DNA of 64,000 nucleotides from Silanimonas sp. (GTDB taxonomy: Bacteria; Pseudomonadota; Gammaproteobacteria; Xanthomonadales; Xanthomonadaceae): positions 288,760 to 352,759 of the forward strand of contig NZ_JAPZQK010000006.1 in assembly GCF_027530345.1 (NCBI RefSeq), read 5' to 3'. The translations under genes were made by a program, and so were the position numbers. Positions 1 through 8,635 of this stretch are shown here, one piece after another (position 1 is the first letter of the stretch; each line of letters opens with the position of its first letter). Below the pieces are notes generated by a model. The model did not search any database, was not told where the DNA came from, and was given only the letters and a program-made list of their open reading frames with translations.

Positions 1-1
1 G

Positions 2-175
2 CTCAAGAACATGTCGCAGCGCGCCGCCGCCATCCTCAAGGAAGACATGGACGATCGCGGCCCGGTCAAGCTCAGCGATGTCGAGGGCGCGCAGAAGGAA
101 ATCCTCGCCATCGTCCGGCGTCTTGCTGACGAAGGCACCATCAGCCTCGGCGGCGCCAAAGAGGAGTTCGTGTGA
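2..175 (+). CDS. fliG: Flagellar motor switch protein FliG, C-terminal fragment
   Basis: Only the last 57 codons are inside the window, and the reading frame opens at base 2. The visible part has the FliG C-terminal signature NMSQRAAAIL followed by a KEIL...RRLADEG helix, which belongs to the torque-generating C-terminal domain that faces the stator. FliG is the upper C-ring protein; with FliM and FliN it switches rotation direction. Its TGA (173-175) lies inside the GTG start of fliH at 172, so translation of the two is probably coupled. The start and the N-terminal and middle domains lie to the left of the window. Confidence 0.95.
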   Translation, partial: LKNMSQRAAAILKEDMDDRGPVKLSDVEGAQKEILAIVRRLADEGTISLGGAKEEFV

Positions 176-747
176 GCGACGCCGCCGCCCTCTGGCGCGT
201 GCCGGCGCTCGACGCGCCGCCGCCGCCCAAGCCGCCTTCGATCGACGAGCTGCAGCGCATCGAAGAGTCCGCGCGCAAGGAAGGTTTCGAGGCCGGTCGC
301 CGCGAAGGCATGAAGGCCGGCGAGGCCGAGGTGCGCAAGCTGGTCGCGCAGATCGAAGGCGTCGTCGAAGCCATGGCACGGCCGCTCGGTCGCCTCGATG
401 ACGAGGTGCATGCCGCGCTCGGGCAGATGGCCGTGCGCATCGCCGGTGCGCTGATCGGCCGCGCCTACGAGGCCGATCCGGAGCTGCTGTCCCAGCTGGT
501 GCGCACCGCCATCGATGCGGTCGGCCCTGGCCAGCGCGACATCGAACTGCGCGTGCATCCCGAGGACGCGAAGATGCTGCAGCCCTGGTTGCCGCAGTGG
601 CCGGATGCCCGCGTCATCACCGACCCGCAGCTGGCGCGCGGCGACGTGCGCATCCACGGCGACGGCGTGCGCATCGACGCGCGCACCGATTCGCGCCTGC
701 AGGCGGCGCTCGCGGCCGTGCTCAATCCGATCGGCAGCGGCGCATGA
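172..747 (+). CDS. fliH: Flagellar assembly protein FliH
   Basis: 191 residues, GTG start overlapping the fliG stop. FliH is the cytoplasmic stator-like regulator of the export ATPase FliI and tethers it to the C-ring. The sequence shows a proline-rich N-terminus, a charged helical stretch with glycine-spaced repeats (KEGFEAGRREGMKAGEAE, about residues 35-55) typical of FliH/HrpE, and a C-terminal domain with the IELRVHPED motif near residue 125. Its TGA overlaps the ATG of fliI by four bases. Identification rests on both the motifs and the fliG-H-I-J order. Confidence 0.93.
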   Translation: MSDAAALWRVPALDAPPPPKPPSIDELQRIEESARKEGFEAGRREGMKAGEAEVRKLVAQIEGVVEAMARPLGRLDDEVHAALGQMAVRIAGALIGRAYEADPELLSQLVRTAIDAVGPGQRDIELRVHPEDAKMLQPWLPQWPDARVITDPQLARGDVRIHGDGVRIDARTDSRLQAALAAVLNPIGSGA

Positions 748-2108
748 GCACCGCCACCGGCCAACTGCTGGCCTCGCGCGACGCTCGGCTCGCGGCGCGT
801 CTGTCCACGCTCGAGCCACAGCTTGATCGCCTCGGCACCGTGCGCGAAGGCGTGCTGCGTCGCGCCGTCGGGCTCACGTTGGAAGCCGAAGGCTGCGAAG
901 TGCCGCTCGGCTCCGCCGTCCGCATCGAAGCGCAGGGCGGCCAGTTCGTCGAGGCGGAAGTCGTCGGCTTCGCCGGCGACAAGACCTTCCTGATGCCCAC
1001 CACCGACCTGCACGGCCTGCTGCCGCGCGCGCGCGTGGTGCCGGGCTGGGCGCGCGGGCGCGTGGCGGTGGGCGAGGGCCTGCTCGGCCGCGTCATCGAC
1101 AGCGATGGCCATGCGCTCGACGGCCGGCCGCCGCCGCGCCCCGACGGCTACACCGGGCTCACCGGCGTGCCGCTGAACCCGCTCGCCCGCGAACCGATCA
1201 CCCAGGGCCTCGATGTCGGCGTGCGCGCCATCAACGCGATGCTGCCGATCGGCCGTGGCCAGCGCGTCGGCCTGTTCGCCGGTTCCGGCGTGGGTAAATC
1301 GACGCTGCTGGGCATGATGACCAAGTACACCCAGGCCGACGTCGTCGTGGTCGGGCTGATCGGCGAACGTGGTCGCGAAGTGCGCGATTTCGTCGAAAGC
1401 ACGCTCGGCCCCGCCGGGTTGAAGCGCGCCGTCGTCGTCGCCTCGCCCGCCGATCGTCCGCCGCTGGCGCGCATCCATGGCGCGCTGCGCGCCACGGCCA
1501 TCGCCGAGCACTTCCGCGACCAGGGCTTGAACGTGCTGCTGCTGATGGATTCGCTGACGCGCTTCGCGCAGGCGCAGCGTGAGATCGGCCTTTCCATCGG
1601 CGAGCCGCCCACAACGCGCGGCTACCCGCCGTCGGTGTTCGCGCGACTGCCTGCGCTCGTGGAGCGCGCCGGCATGGGCCCGGCCGGCCGCGGTTCGATC
1701 ACCGCGTTCTACACCGTGCTCACCGAAGGCGACGACCAGCAGGAGCCCATCGCCGACGCGGCGCGCGCGATCCTCGACGGCCACATCGTGCTCGACCGCC
1801 GCATCGCCGATTCGGGCCTCTATCCGGCGATCGACATCGAGCGTTCGGTCTCGCGCGTCGTCACCGAGATCGCCGACCTCGCCACCCGCGAGCGCATTCG
1901 CCGCTTGAAGCGGCTGATGGCGGCGTATTCCGCGCAGCGCGACCTGATCGCCATCGGCGCCTACCAGCGCGGTGCCGACCCGCTGGTGGACGAAGCCATC
2001 GCCCGCTGGCCCGCCATCCAAGCCTTCCTCGGCCAGGACGTTCACGAGGGCGCCAGTCTAGAATCGAGCAAGGCCGCGCTTGTCCAGTTGCTGGAGGCCA
2101 GCCCGTGA
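744..2108 (+). CDS. fliI: Flagellum-specific ATP synthase FliI
   Basis: 454 residues from ATG 744, chosen because it overlaps the fliH stop (ATGA) and begins the conserved part of the family. FliI is the hexameric ATPase that energises loading of substrates into the flagellar type III export gate. A F1-beta-like core is visible: P-loop GSGVGKST at residues 180-187, GERGREV near 208, Walker B LLLMDS at 265-270, and the GEPPTTRGYPPSVF segment at 286-299 typical of type III ATPases. Length matches the family (about 440-460). The stop overlaps the GTG of fliJ. Confidence 0.97.
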   Translation: MSTATGQLLASRDARLAARLSTLEPQLDRLGTVREGVLRRAVGLTLEAEGCEVPLGSAVRIEAQGGQFVEAEVVGFAGDKTFLMPTTDLHGLLPRARVVPGWARGRVAVGEGLLGRVIDSDGHALDGRPPPRPDGYTGLTGVPLNPLAREPITQGLDVGVRAINAMLPIGRGQRVGLFAGSGVGKSTLLGMMTKYTQADVVVVGLIGERGREVRDFVESTLGPAGLKRAVVVASPADRPPLARIHGALRATAIAEHFRDQGLNVLLLMDSLTRFAQAQREIGLSIGEPPTTRGYPPSVFARLPALVERAGMGPAGRGSITAFYTVLTEGDDQQEPIADAARAILDGHIVLDRRIADSGLYPAIDIERSVSRVVTEIADLATRERIRRLKRLMAAYSAQRDLIAIGAYQRGADPLVDEAIARWPAIQAFLGQDVHEGASLESSKAALVQLLEASP

Positions 2109-2551
2109 ATTCCAAGCGCCTCGATCCGCTGATCCGCCGCGCCGAGAGCCGCGAGGATGCCCTCGCCAAGGAGCTCGCCAAGCGCGTGCAGGCGCATCAG
2201 CAGCAGGCGCAGCGCCTCGGCGACCTCGAGCGCTTCCGCGGCGAGTACGAAGCCCCGCCGGTGCCCGGCACCGCCGTCTCGGCGAGCCAGCTGCTCAACC
2301 GGGCGGCCTTCCTCGCCAAGATCGACGACGCCGTGGTGACGCAGCAGAAACACATCGCCACCAGCGAGGAGTCGCTGGCCATCGAGCGCACGCGCCTGCT
2401 GCTCGCCAGCCGCGACAAGCTGGTGCTGGAGAAGCTCGCGGCGAGCTACCGCAGCGTCGAGCTCAAGGCCGAGGAGCGCCGCGACCAGAGCGTTCTCGAC
2501 GACCTCGGTGCCCGTGCGCACCGCGAACGCCAGACCAAGGACACGCCATGA
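2105..2551 (+). CDS. fliJ: Flagellar export protein FliJ
   Basis: 148 residues, GTG start overlapping the fliI TGA by four bases. The protein is almost wholly charged helix (many Glu, Arg, Gln, Ala), as expected for the two-helix coiled coil of FliJ, which inserts into the FliI hexamer and contacts FlhA to couple ATP hydrolysis to export. Sequence conservation in this family is weak, so the call depends mostly on size, helical character and position between fliI and fliK. Its TGA overlaps the fliK ATG. Confidence 0.88.
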   Translation: MNSKRLDPLIRRAESREDALAKELAKRVQAHQQQAQRLGDLERFRGEYEAPPVPGTAVSASQLLNRAAFLAKIDDAVVTQQKHIATSEESLAIERTRLLLASRDKLVLEKLAASYRSVELKAEERRDQSVLDDLGARAHRERQTKDTP

Positions 2552-3792
2552 CGCTGCCCAGCTTCTCCGCCGCGCTCGGTGCGCCTTCGACGACGCCGAT
2601 GCCCGCCCTTGCCGATGGGCCGCTGCCCGACGGCGCCGGTGCAACGGCGGATGCCGCGCCGGGCGGCTTCGCCGCCGCGCTGGATGAAGCCGCGGCGAGC
2701 CTCGATGCGCTGACCGCCAGCGCGCTCGAGGGCGCGATGCCCGTCCTGCAGGCGCTGCCTGACGTGCCTGCCCCGACGCTTCCTGCGGCCGCTGCGATCG
2801 CGACGGCGCTCCCCACGACATTGGCGACGACACTGTCCACCCTGGATGCGAGCGCGAGTCCGGCGACGCCGAGCGATGCCGGCTTCGACGCCGCGGCGCC
2901 GGCACCTGGTTGGCCGCCGCCGGGCCTGTCGTCACTGTTTCCCGGCAGCCCCGTGCTCGCTGCCCAAGCGGGCGCGCAGGCCGCGGCATCGACGCTGGCC
3001 TCGGCGCGTGGTTTTGCGCTCGGCGCCCTGCTCCCCGAGGCCGTCGATGCGCGCCTGCCGGACAGCGCCAGCCCTTCGACGGTGACTGCTCTCGCGCTCG
3101 ACAAAGGCGTGGCGTCGACGATGGCTGCGGCCGCGATCCCCATGCCGCTGGCGAACGCCGCGGGCCCCGATGCCTTGGCCGCCGCGCTGGCGCGCCAACC
3201 GGCGTCGCTGCGCCTGCCCGTGGCCGACGACAGCGATACCGCGGCGCTCACCGCACTCACCGAAACGCTGGGCCTCGAGCGGGCGCCGGACGCCGCGCCA
3301 CTGGCGCCGACCTCGCCCACGCCGGCCCTGCACAAGCTCGATCTCGCCGCGGCCTTCCCCGCGCCGGTGCCGCTGCCGTCGCCGCGCTTCGCCGAAGAGG
3401 TGGGTGCGCGTCTGCAGTGGATCGCCGAACAGCAGGGCGGCGAAGCCACGCTGCGCATCAGCCCCGACGGCCTCGGGCCGGTCGAGATCCGCCTGAAGCT
3501 CGACGGCGATCGCGTCGAGCTCGGCTTCACCGCCACCCAGCAGGACACCCGCCAGGCCCTGCAGGACGCGCTGCCGAAACTGCGCGAGATGCTCGCGCAG
3601 CAGGGCCTGCAGCTGGGGCACGCCGATGTCGGGCAGAAGCATGCACAGTCCTCGAACGAGGACGCGGCGAAGACCGCGAAGGGCTTCGCGGGTGACGACG
3701 AGGGTGACGCGATCGTGCTCGCTGGAACCCAGCGCGAGTCGAACGTGATCGTGGGTCGAGTCGGCCGGGGCGTTCTGGATCTCTACGCCTGA
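2548..3792 (+). CDS. fliK: Flagellar hook-length control protein FliK
   Basis: 414 residues from ATG 2548 (ATGA overlap with fliJ). FliK is an exported ruler that measures hook length and makes FlhB switch from hook to filament substrates. Residues 1 to about 270 are very Ala/Pro/Thr-rich and low complexity, as in FliK N-termini. The C-terminal third holds the hook-length domain with LRISPDGLGPVEIRLKLDG near 305-325 followed by QQDTRQALQDALPKLREML and GLQLGHADV. It is the last gene of the coupled fliGHIJK run; in related genomes fliL normally follows, but here about 17 kb of other genes intervene. Confidence 0.93.
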   Translation: MTLPSFSAALGAPSTTPMPALADGPLPDGAGATADAAPGGFAAALDEAAASLDALTASALEGAMPVLQALPDVPAPTLPAAAAIATALPTTLATTLSTLDASASPATPSDAGFDAAAPAPGWPPPGLSSLFPGSPVLAAQAGAQAAASTLASARGFALGALLPEAVDARLPDSASPSTVTALALDKGVASTMAAAAIPMPLANAAGPDALAAALARQPASLRLPVADDSDTAALTALTETLGLERAPDAAPLAPTSPTPALHKLDLAAAFPAPVPLPSPRFAEEVGARLQWIAEQQGGEATLRISPDGLGPVEIRLKLDGDRVELGFTATQQDTRQALQDALPKLREMLAQQGLQLGHADVGQKHAQSSNEDAAKTAKGFAGDDEGDAIVLAGTQRESNVIVGRVGRGVLDLYA

Positions 3793-3860
3793 CCTTGGGG
3801 CGGGGGTCATCGAGCCCTCTGCCCTTACAATCCGGGCAGAAGCCGTCTTGCGCGAAGCCC

Positions 3861-4679
3861 ATGCACATCCTCACCTACCACGCCGGTCTGATCGACGGCC
3901 CGGACTACGCACAGAACGACCACGTCGCGCTGCGTGAGGACCTGAAGGTGATCGCGCGTTTGGGCTTGTGCGTCGTGCCGCTGCAAGCGGTCGTTGATGC
4001 GCTGCTCGGCCGACGTGCCTGGTCGACGCTGGACGGTGCCGTGGCGCTCACCTGCGATGACGGCACCGCGTTCGACGCATTGCCCGGTCGCGAGTACGGC
4101 GCGCACGGCCCGCAACCGTCGCTGCTGGGCGTGCTGCAGGATTGGGTCCGCGAGGACCCCGCCGCGCGTGCCGAAGCCAGCCTCACCAGCTTCCTGATCG
4201 CCTCGCCCGCGGCGCGCGCCGCGATGGACCGCCAGTGCCTGTTCGACCGCAACGACCTCGACAGCGACTGGTGGGCGGCGGCGCAGGGCACCGGCCACAT
4301 GGTGTTCGGCAACCACAGTTGGGACCACAACCATCCCATCCTGCCGCTTGAGGAATCACTCCAGCTCGCGCGCGGCGACTTCTTCGCCGTGGACGACGAG
4401 CCCAAGGCGGACTACGAGATCGCACAGGCACAGGCGTTCCTCGCTGAAGTGCTGGGGCAGCGGCCCACCTGCTTCGCCTACCCCTTCGGCCATGTGCCCG
4501 AGTTCGTGCGTTCGACCTATCTGCCGCGCCGCGGCCCGGAACTGGGCCTTGAAGCGGCGTTCACGACGGAGACCGGCCGAGTGCGCCCCGACAGCGACCG
4601 CTGGGCGTTGCCGCGTTCCGTGTGTCGTTGGCACTGGAAGAGCCCTGCGGAACTCGAGGCCCTGCTGACGGCCGATTGA
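3861..4679 (+). CDS. Polysaccharide deacetylase-like protein
   Basis: 272 residues from ATG 3861. The fold resembles NodB-type carbohydrate esterases. The opening HILTYHAG, the double-aspartate ALTCDDGTAFD near residues 62-72, a metal-site-like FGNHSWDHNHP segment around 151-161 and FAYPFGH near 206 are all in family order. No signal peptide is seen, so a cytoplasmic location is likely. Substrate unknown; family members deacetylate or hydrolyse sugar-linked amides. A TACAAT box at 3826-3831 could be its -10 element. It begins 69 bases after fliK and has no obvious flagellar role, though a part in surface glycan metabolism is possible. Confidence 0.7.
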   Translation: MHILTYHAGLIDGPDYAQNDHVALREDLKVIARLGLCVVPLQAVVDALLGRRAWSTLDGAVALTCDDGTAFDALPGREYGAHGPQPSLLGVLQDWVREDPAARAEASLTSFLIASPAARAAMDRQCLFDRNDLDSDWWAAAQGTGHMVFGNHSWDHNHPILPLEESLQLARGDFFAVDDEPKADYEIAQAQAFLAEVLGQRPTCFAYPFGHVPEFVRSTYLPRRGPELGLEAAFTTETGRVRPDSDRWALPRSVCRWHWKSPAELEALLTAD

Positions 4680-4695
4680 TCGGCCAAGGGCCGAG

Positions 4696-5214
4696 CTAGA
4701 ACGGGCCGATGGTGTGCAGCTCGCGGACGATGGCCGCGCGGCGTTCTTCGCTCAGCGGCTTGTGCCACTTCACGATCAGGTGCGGATGCGGCGTCGGCGT
4801 GTAGCCGATGCTCATGTCCACCTCCCAGGCCCGCGGGTCGCCGCAATAGCCGCCGAAGGCGTCGCAGGTATCGCCGAACTTGCGAAAGCCGTAGAGCTGC
4901 ACCTGCGCCATCAGTCCGCCGGCCTCGTTCACCATGGCGCGGTGCTCATCGCTCATCAGCGCGAATCCACGACCATCGGTGCAGGCGCCGCCCACAAGCA
5001 CCAAGCGATCGCGCCAAGGCCGGAAGTGCACATAGGACATCGGCACAAGGTGGTGGTCGTCGCGCTTGTAGAACGCGACGATGTGGTGCGGGAAGTCGGG
5101 TGCGGACGCCCGGTACTTCCGCTGGAAGATCGGTTCGGCGAACGCCGGACCGTTATCGACTTCGGTGATCAGGATGAAGGGCGCGAGCCGTTCGGTGTAG
5201 GCGGCGGGAGTCAT
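4696..5214 (-). CDS. Conserved hypothetical protein
   Basis: 172 residues on the minus strand from ATG 5214; an in-frame extension to 5316 is possible but has low-complexity composition. I do not recognise a family with confidence. Visible are an N-terminal MTPAAYTERLAPFILITEVD, a basic centre FYKRDDHHLVPMSYVHFRPW, a glycine-rich VLVGGACTDGRGFALM near 90, a run with several aromatic residues and two Cys (GDTCDAFGGYCGD) and a C-terminal HLIVKWHKPLSEERR. No membrane segment or signal peptide. Its 3' end faces the deacetylase-like gene with a 16-base gap. The composition suggests a small soluble enzyme-like domain, possibly acetyltransferase-like, but that is a guess. Confidence 0.6.
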   Translation of the reverse strand: MTPAAYTERLAPFILITEVDNGPAFAEPIFQRKYRASAPDFPHHIVAFYKRDDHHLVPMSYVHFRPWRDRLVLVGGACTDGRGFALMSDEHRAMVNEAGGLMAQVQLYGFRKFGDTCDAFGGYCGDPRAWEVDMSIGYTPTPHPHLIVKWHKPLSEERRAAIVRELHTIGPF

Positions 5215-5384
5215 GGGTTGGGGTTGGCGTCCGTCGAAAGCGGCGTGAGGGGCCTGCGGAGGGTACGACGCGACCCTGCGCTGCGGGACGTCGCGCCCTG
5301 CTGGTAGAGTTCCCACGACCCCCCCACTCTGCTTTCGATGGATCGCCCGCTCCCTCCCGCTCCCTCATCGCCCCGGACGCCGCG

Positions 5385-6092
5385 ATGAGTGAAGCCCCCC
5401 CGCTCGACACCCTGCGACAGGTCGAAACGCCGGAAGGCGTGGCTTTGGTGCTGCGCGCCGCCGGTGCCGTGCCACGCGCGCTGGCCTGGCTGATCGACCT
5501 CGCCGTGCGCGGCACGGTGTACTTCAGCGCTGCCACGGTGCTCGGCATCGCTGGCGAGACCGGCGCCGGCGTGATGCTGTTGCTGCTGTTCGTGCTGACC
5601 TGGGGCTACCCGATCCTGTTCGAGGTGCTGTGGCACGGGCAGACGCCCGGCAAGCGCGCGCTCGGCCTGCGCGTGTTGCGCGGTGACGGCGCGCCGGTGG
5701 GCTGGCTGGCTTCGATCACGCGCAACTTCCTGCGCACCGTCGACATGCTGCCGGTGCTCTACGGCGCAGGGTTGGTGAGCATGCTGGCCGACGCGCACTC
5801 GCGCCGCCTCGGCGATCTCGTGGCCGACACCGTGGTGGTTTACGTCGACCCGCCGCGCCGTCCCAGCGTGCTGCCGCCCGGCGAGGTGCAGCGCTGGCCG
5901 GTGCCGCTCGGCGTCGAGGAGCAGCAGGCGCTGGTGGCCTTCGGCGAGCGCAGCCGGGCCCTGAGCGTGGCGCGGCAGAACGAGCTTTGCGAACACCTGG
6001 AGCCCGTCACCGGCTTGCGCGGCGATGCGGCGCGCGAGCGCGTGCTCGCGGCGGCGCGCTGGCTGGCCGGACGGAGCGCGGGCGATGCGTAG
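5385..6092 (+). CDS. RDD family membrane protein
   Basis: 235 residues. The three charged positions that name the RDD family are visible: Arg and Asp in PRALAWLIDLAVRG (about 26-39) and Asp in RRLGDLVADTVVV (about 140-152). The conserved HGQTPGKRALGLRVL lies between. Two or three membrane helices (about 31-52, 60-85 and 120-135) precede a cytoplasmic tail of about 80 residues. It is the first gene of a tight six-gene membrane cluster reaching 12133, with its TAG overlapping the next ATG. RDD proteins of such clusters are thought to act in membrane integrity or transport; no substrate can be inferred. Confidence 0.85.
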   Translation: MSEAPPLDTLRQVETPEGVALVLRAAGAVPRALAWLIDLAVRGTVYFSAATVLGIAGETGAGVMLLLLFVLTWGYPILFEVLWHGQTPGKRALGLRVLRGDGAPVGWLASITRNFLRTVDMLPVLYGAGLVSMLADAHSRRLGDLVADTVVVYVDPPRRPSVLPPGEVQRWPVPLGVEEQQALVAFGERSRALSVARQNELCEHLEPVTGLRGDAARERVLAAARWLAGRSAGDA

Positions 6093-7086
6093 GCAGGAGC
6101 CCTTCGTCGCCCACCACGCCGGGGAATGGGCGCAGCTCGCCGATTGGCTCGACCGTCGCGAATCCGATGCGCCGCTGAAGCGCCCGCCGCCCGAGGGCGG
6201 CGTGCTGGCGGATGCGGAGTTCCCGGCGCGCTATCGCCGCGTGTGCCAGCAGTTGGCGCTGGCCAAGCAGCGCGGCTACAGCCCGGCCGTGGTCGAGCCG
6301 CTGCAGGGGCTGGTCGAACGCGGCCACCGCCAGCTCTACCGCCCGCCGCGCCCGCGTTGGCGCGCGGCCTGGGATTTCGTGCTGGCGGGTTTCCCGCGCC
6401 TGGTGCGCAAGCACGCCGGCTGCATGGCGCTCTCGGCGGCGCTCTTCCTCGTGCCGCTGGTGGGGGTGTTCACGCTGCTGCAGTTCCGACCGGACGCCGC
6501 GTGGCTGCTGTTCGACGCCTCGATGCTGGCGCAGATGGAGGCCATGTACGACCCGGCCGCCGAGCACTTCGGCCGCGATCGCGGTGCCGATGGCGACTTC
6601 CAGATGCTCGGCTACTACGTGATGAACAACATCAGCATCGGCTTCCGCAGCTTCGCGTCGGGCCTGCCGGCGGGCCTCGGCGCGCTGTACGTGATGGTGT
6701 TCAACGGCGTGATGATCGGCGGTGTCGCGGGGCACCTGCACGTGTCCGGTTATGGCGACACCTTCTGGCGTTTCGTCGTCACCCACGGTGCGCCGGAGCT
6801 CACCGCCATCGTCATCGCTGGCGGCGCCGGCCTGCGCATCGGTCTCTCGCTGATCGCGCCGGGCCGCCTGCGCCGCCGCGACGCGCTCATCGAGGCCGGC
6901 CGCGACGGCGCCAAGCTCTGCCTCGGCGTTTTCGTGATGCTGCTGTTGGCGGCCTTCATCGAGGCCTTCTGGTCGTCGAAGTCAGACCTGCCGGACCTGG
7001 TGCGTTTCCCGCTGGCGGCGGCGCTGTGGGCCGCCATCTTCTGGTGGCTGGCGATGGGTGGGCGAGGGCGCAGCAATGCGGATTGA
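6085..7086 (+). CDS. Stage II sporulation protein M family membrane protein
   Basis: 333 residues from ATG 6085, which overlaps the stop of the RDD gene. A soluble N-terminal region of about 110 residues starts MRRQEPFVAHHAGEW and is followed by five or more hydrophobic segments, including GCMALSAALFLVPLVGVF and ALYVMVFNGVMIGGVAGHL. The segment YVMNNISIGFRSFASG is the usual SpoIIM-family hallmark. The name comes from a Bacillus sporulation factor, but this organism is not expected to sporulate. In proteobacteria the family sits beside MoxR/DUF58 genes, as here, with unknown function. Its stop overlaps the next gene by eleven bases. Confidence 0.85.
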   Translation: MRRQEPFVAHHAGEWAQLADWLDRRESDAPLKRPPPEGGVLADAEFPARYRRVCQQLALAKQRGYSPAVVEPLQGLVERGHRQLYRPPRPRWRAAWDFVLAGFPRLVRKHAGCMALSAALFLVPLVGVFTLLQFRPDAAWLLFDASMLAQMEAMYDPAAEHFGRDRGADGDFQMLGYYVMNNISIGFRSFASGLPAGLGALYVMVFNGVMIGGVAGHLHVSGYGDTFWRFVVTHGAPELTAIVIAGGAGLRIGLSLIAPGRLRRRDALIEAGRDGAKLCLGVFVMLLLAAFIEAFWSSKSDLPDLVRFPLAAALWAAIFWWLAMGGRGRSNAD

Positions 7087-8635
7087 CCGCCTCGGCATCT
7101 CGCTGCGCGCACGCTCCTCATGGGAAGCCATTGATCTCGGCATCGCCCTGGCGCGCCACCACGCGCGCGCCTGGGTCGGGCCGTGGCTGCTCTGTGCCGG
7201 CCTGCTGTGCGCGCTGCTGCTCGGCTTGGGCCACCTGCTGGGCTGGCTCTGGCTGACGCCGCTGATGCTGTGGTGGCTGAAGCCCGCGCTCGACCGCATC
7301 CCGTTGTTCGTGCTGTCGCGCGCGGTGTTCGGCCACGAGCCGACGCGCGCCGAGGTGTATCGCGCCGCATGGCGCTGGGGCTGGGGCCCGACATTGCCGC
7401 GTTTGCTGTGGTTGCGCTTCGACCCGTTCCGCGCCCTCTCGCTGCCGAGCGACCTGCTCGAAGGCCTGCCGCGCGCCGAGCGCGGCCAGCGCCGCGAGCT
7501 GCTGCGTCGTGACGGTGCCCCGCAGTCGGCCGGGCTTTGGCTGCTGCTGCCGTGGTTCGAACTGGTGCTCGTGCTCAGCGTCTGGGCGCTGGTGGGCTTG
7601 ATGATCCCGCTGGAGTGGTGGGAAGCCCGCGGCGGGGATTGGATGGGCGCGCTGGGCAAGGACGCCACGCCGTGGCTCGACCTCGTCCTGAACGCCGTGG
7701 GTTGCGTGGGCATTCTGGTGATCGAACCATTCTTCGTCGCCGCCGGTTTCGGCCTGTACTTGAGCCGCCGCGTGCACCTCGAGGCCTGGGACCTCGAGCT
7801 CGGCTTCAAGCGCATGGCCGCGCGCGCCGTGGCGGCCGGTCGCGGCGCAGGGGGCGTGCTCGTGCTGCTGCTCGCGGTGCTGGCGATGCCGACGGCGCTC
7901 GATGCGAAAGAGAAGGTGGCGAAGTCGCTCGACCTGCCCGAGCGCGCGACGCGCCTACCCGAGGGCTTCGCCGATGACGCGCAGACCGCGCGCTTGGATG
8001 CGGCGTTGCGCGAGGCGCGCGACGATGCCTCGCTCGGCGGCACCAAGACGGTGCAGCGCTGGCGCATGAAGGACCTGCTCTCCGACCTCGACGAGGAGCA
8101 GGCGCAGCCCCTGATCCACTGGCGCGAGAAGCTGGGCGAGCTCGTTGGTCGCTTGGTGGGCATGGCGGCGGAACTGCTGCTGTGGGCCGTGGCCCTGCTG
8201 GCGCTGGCCTACGTGCTGTGGCGCTACCGCGACTGGCTGCCGTGGCGTCGCGAGCGCGCGGCCGAAGCGCATGCCCCGCCGCCGCTGCGCCACCGGGGCC
8301 TCGCGCCGGAAGACGTCGCCGCCGCGCCGGAACTGCTGCAGCGCGCGCGCGCCGCTTGGGCGCGTGGCGAGGCTCGCGAGGCCTTCGCCTGCCTGTACCG
8401 CGCCGGCCTGCGCGAGGTGTCGGCACGGCGTCCGCGCCCGCTGCCGCCCGGCACCACCGAAGGCGAGCTGTTGCGTGCGGCGCGCACGCTGGCCCATGCG
8501 CCAGCCGCCGAGCACGTGCGCCGTCTCGTGCAGGCCTGGCGAGCCGTGGCCTATGCCGGGGCGCGCCCCGATGCCGCAGCCTTCGAGGCCCTGATCGCCG
8601 CGTGGCCCGACGCCTTCGGGGAGGGCCGCGCATGA
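7076..8635 (+). CDS. DUF4129 domain membrane protein
   Basis: 519 residues from ATG 7076, overlapping the preceding gene. About five to six membrane helices: two around residues 35-75, one near 160-180, one near 205-230, one near 260-275, and one near 360-385. A cytosolic C-terminal region follows with LLQRARAAWARGEAREAFACLYRAGLRE (about 420-450) and LPPGTTEGELLRA, the DUF4129 signature found at the C-terminus of some transglutaminase-like proteins. No transglutaminase Cys-His-Asp triad is visible here. It ends by overlapping the DUF4350 gene. Function unknown; context suggests a membrane complex assembled with the neighbouring MoxR ATPase. Confidence 0.8.
   Translation: MRIDRLGISLRARSSWEAIDLGIALARHHARAWVGPWLLCAGLLCALLLGLGHLLGWLWLTPLMLWWLKPALDRIPLFVLSRAVFGHEPTRAEVYRAAWRWGWGPTLPRLLWLRFDPFRALSLPSDLLEGLPRAERGQRRELLRRDGAPQSAGLWLLLPWFELVLVLSVWALVGLMIPLEWWEARGGDWMGALGKDATPWLDLVLNAVGCVGILVIEPFFVAAGFGLYLSRRVHLEAWDLELGFKRMAARAVAAGRGAGGVLVLLLAVLAMPTALDAKEKVAKSLDLPERATRLPEGFADDAQTARLDAALREARDDASLGGTKTVQRWRMKDLLSDLDEEQAQPLIHWREKLGELVGRLVGMAAELLLWAVALLALAYVLWRYRDWLPWRRERAAEAHAPPPLRHRGLAPEDVAAAPELLQRARAAWARGEAREAFACLYRAGLREVSARRPRPLPPGTTEGELLRAARTLAHAPAAEHVRRLVQAWRAVAYAGARPDAAAFEALIAAWPDAFGEGRA

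Noticed and set aside
6085..7086. SpoIIM-like gene as a sign of sporulation
   Set aside because: The family is widespread in non-spore-formers beside MoxR/DUF58 genes, and every other gene here is typical of a Gram-negative polar flagellate.
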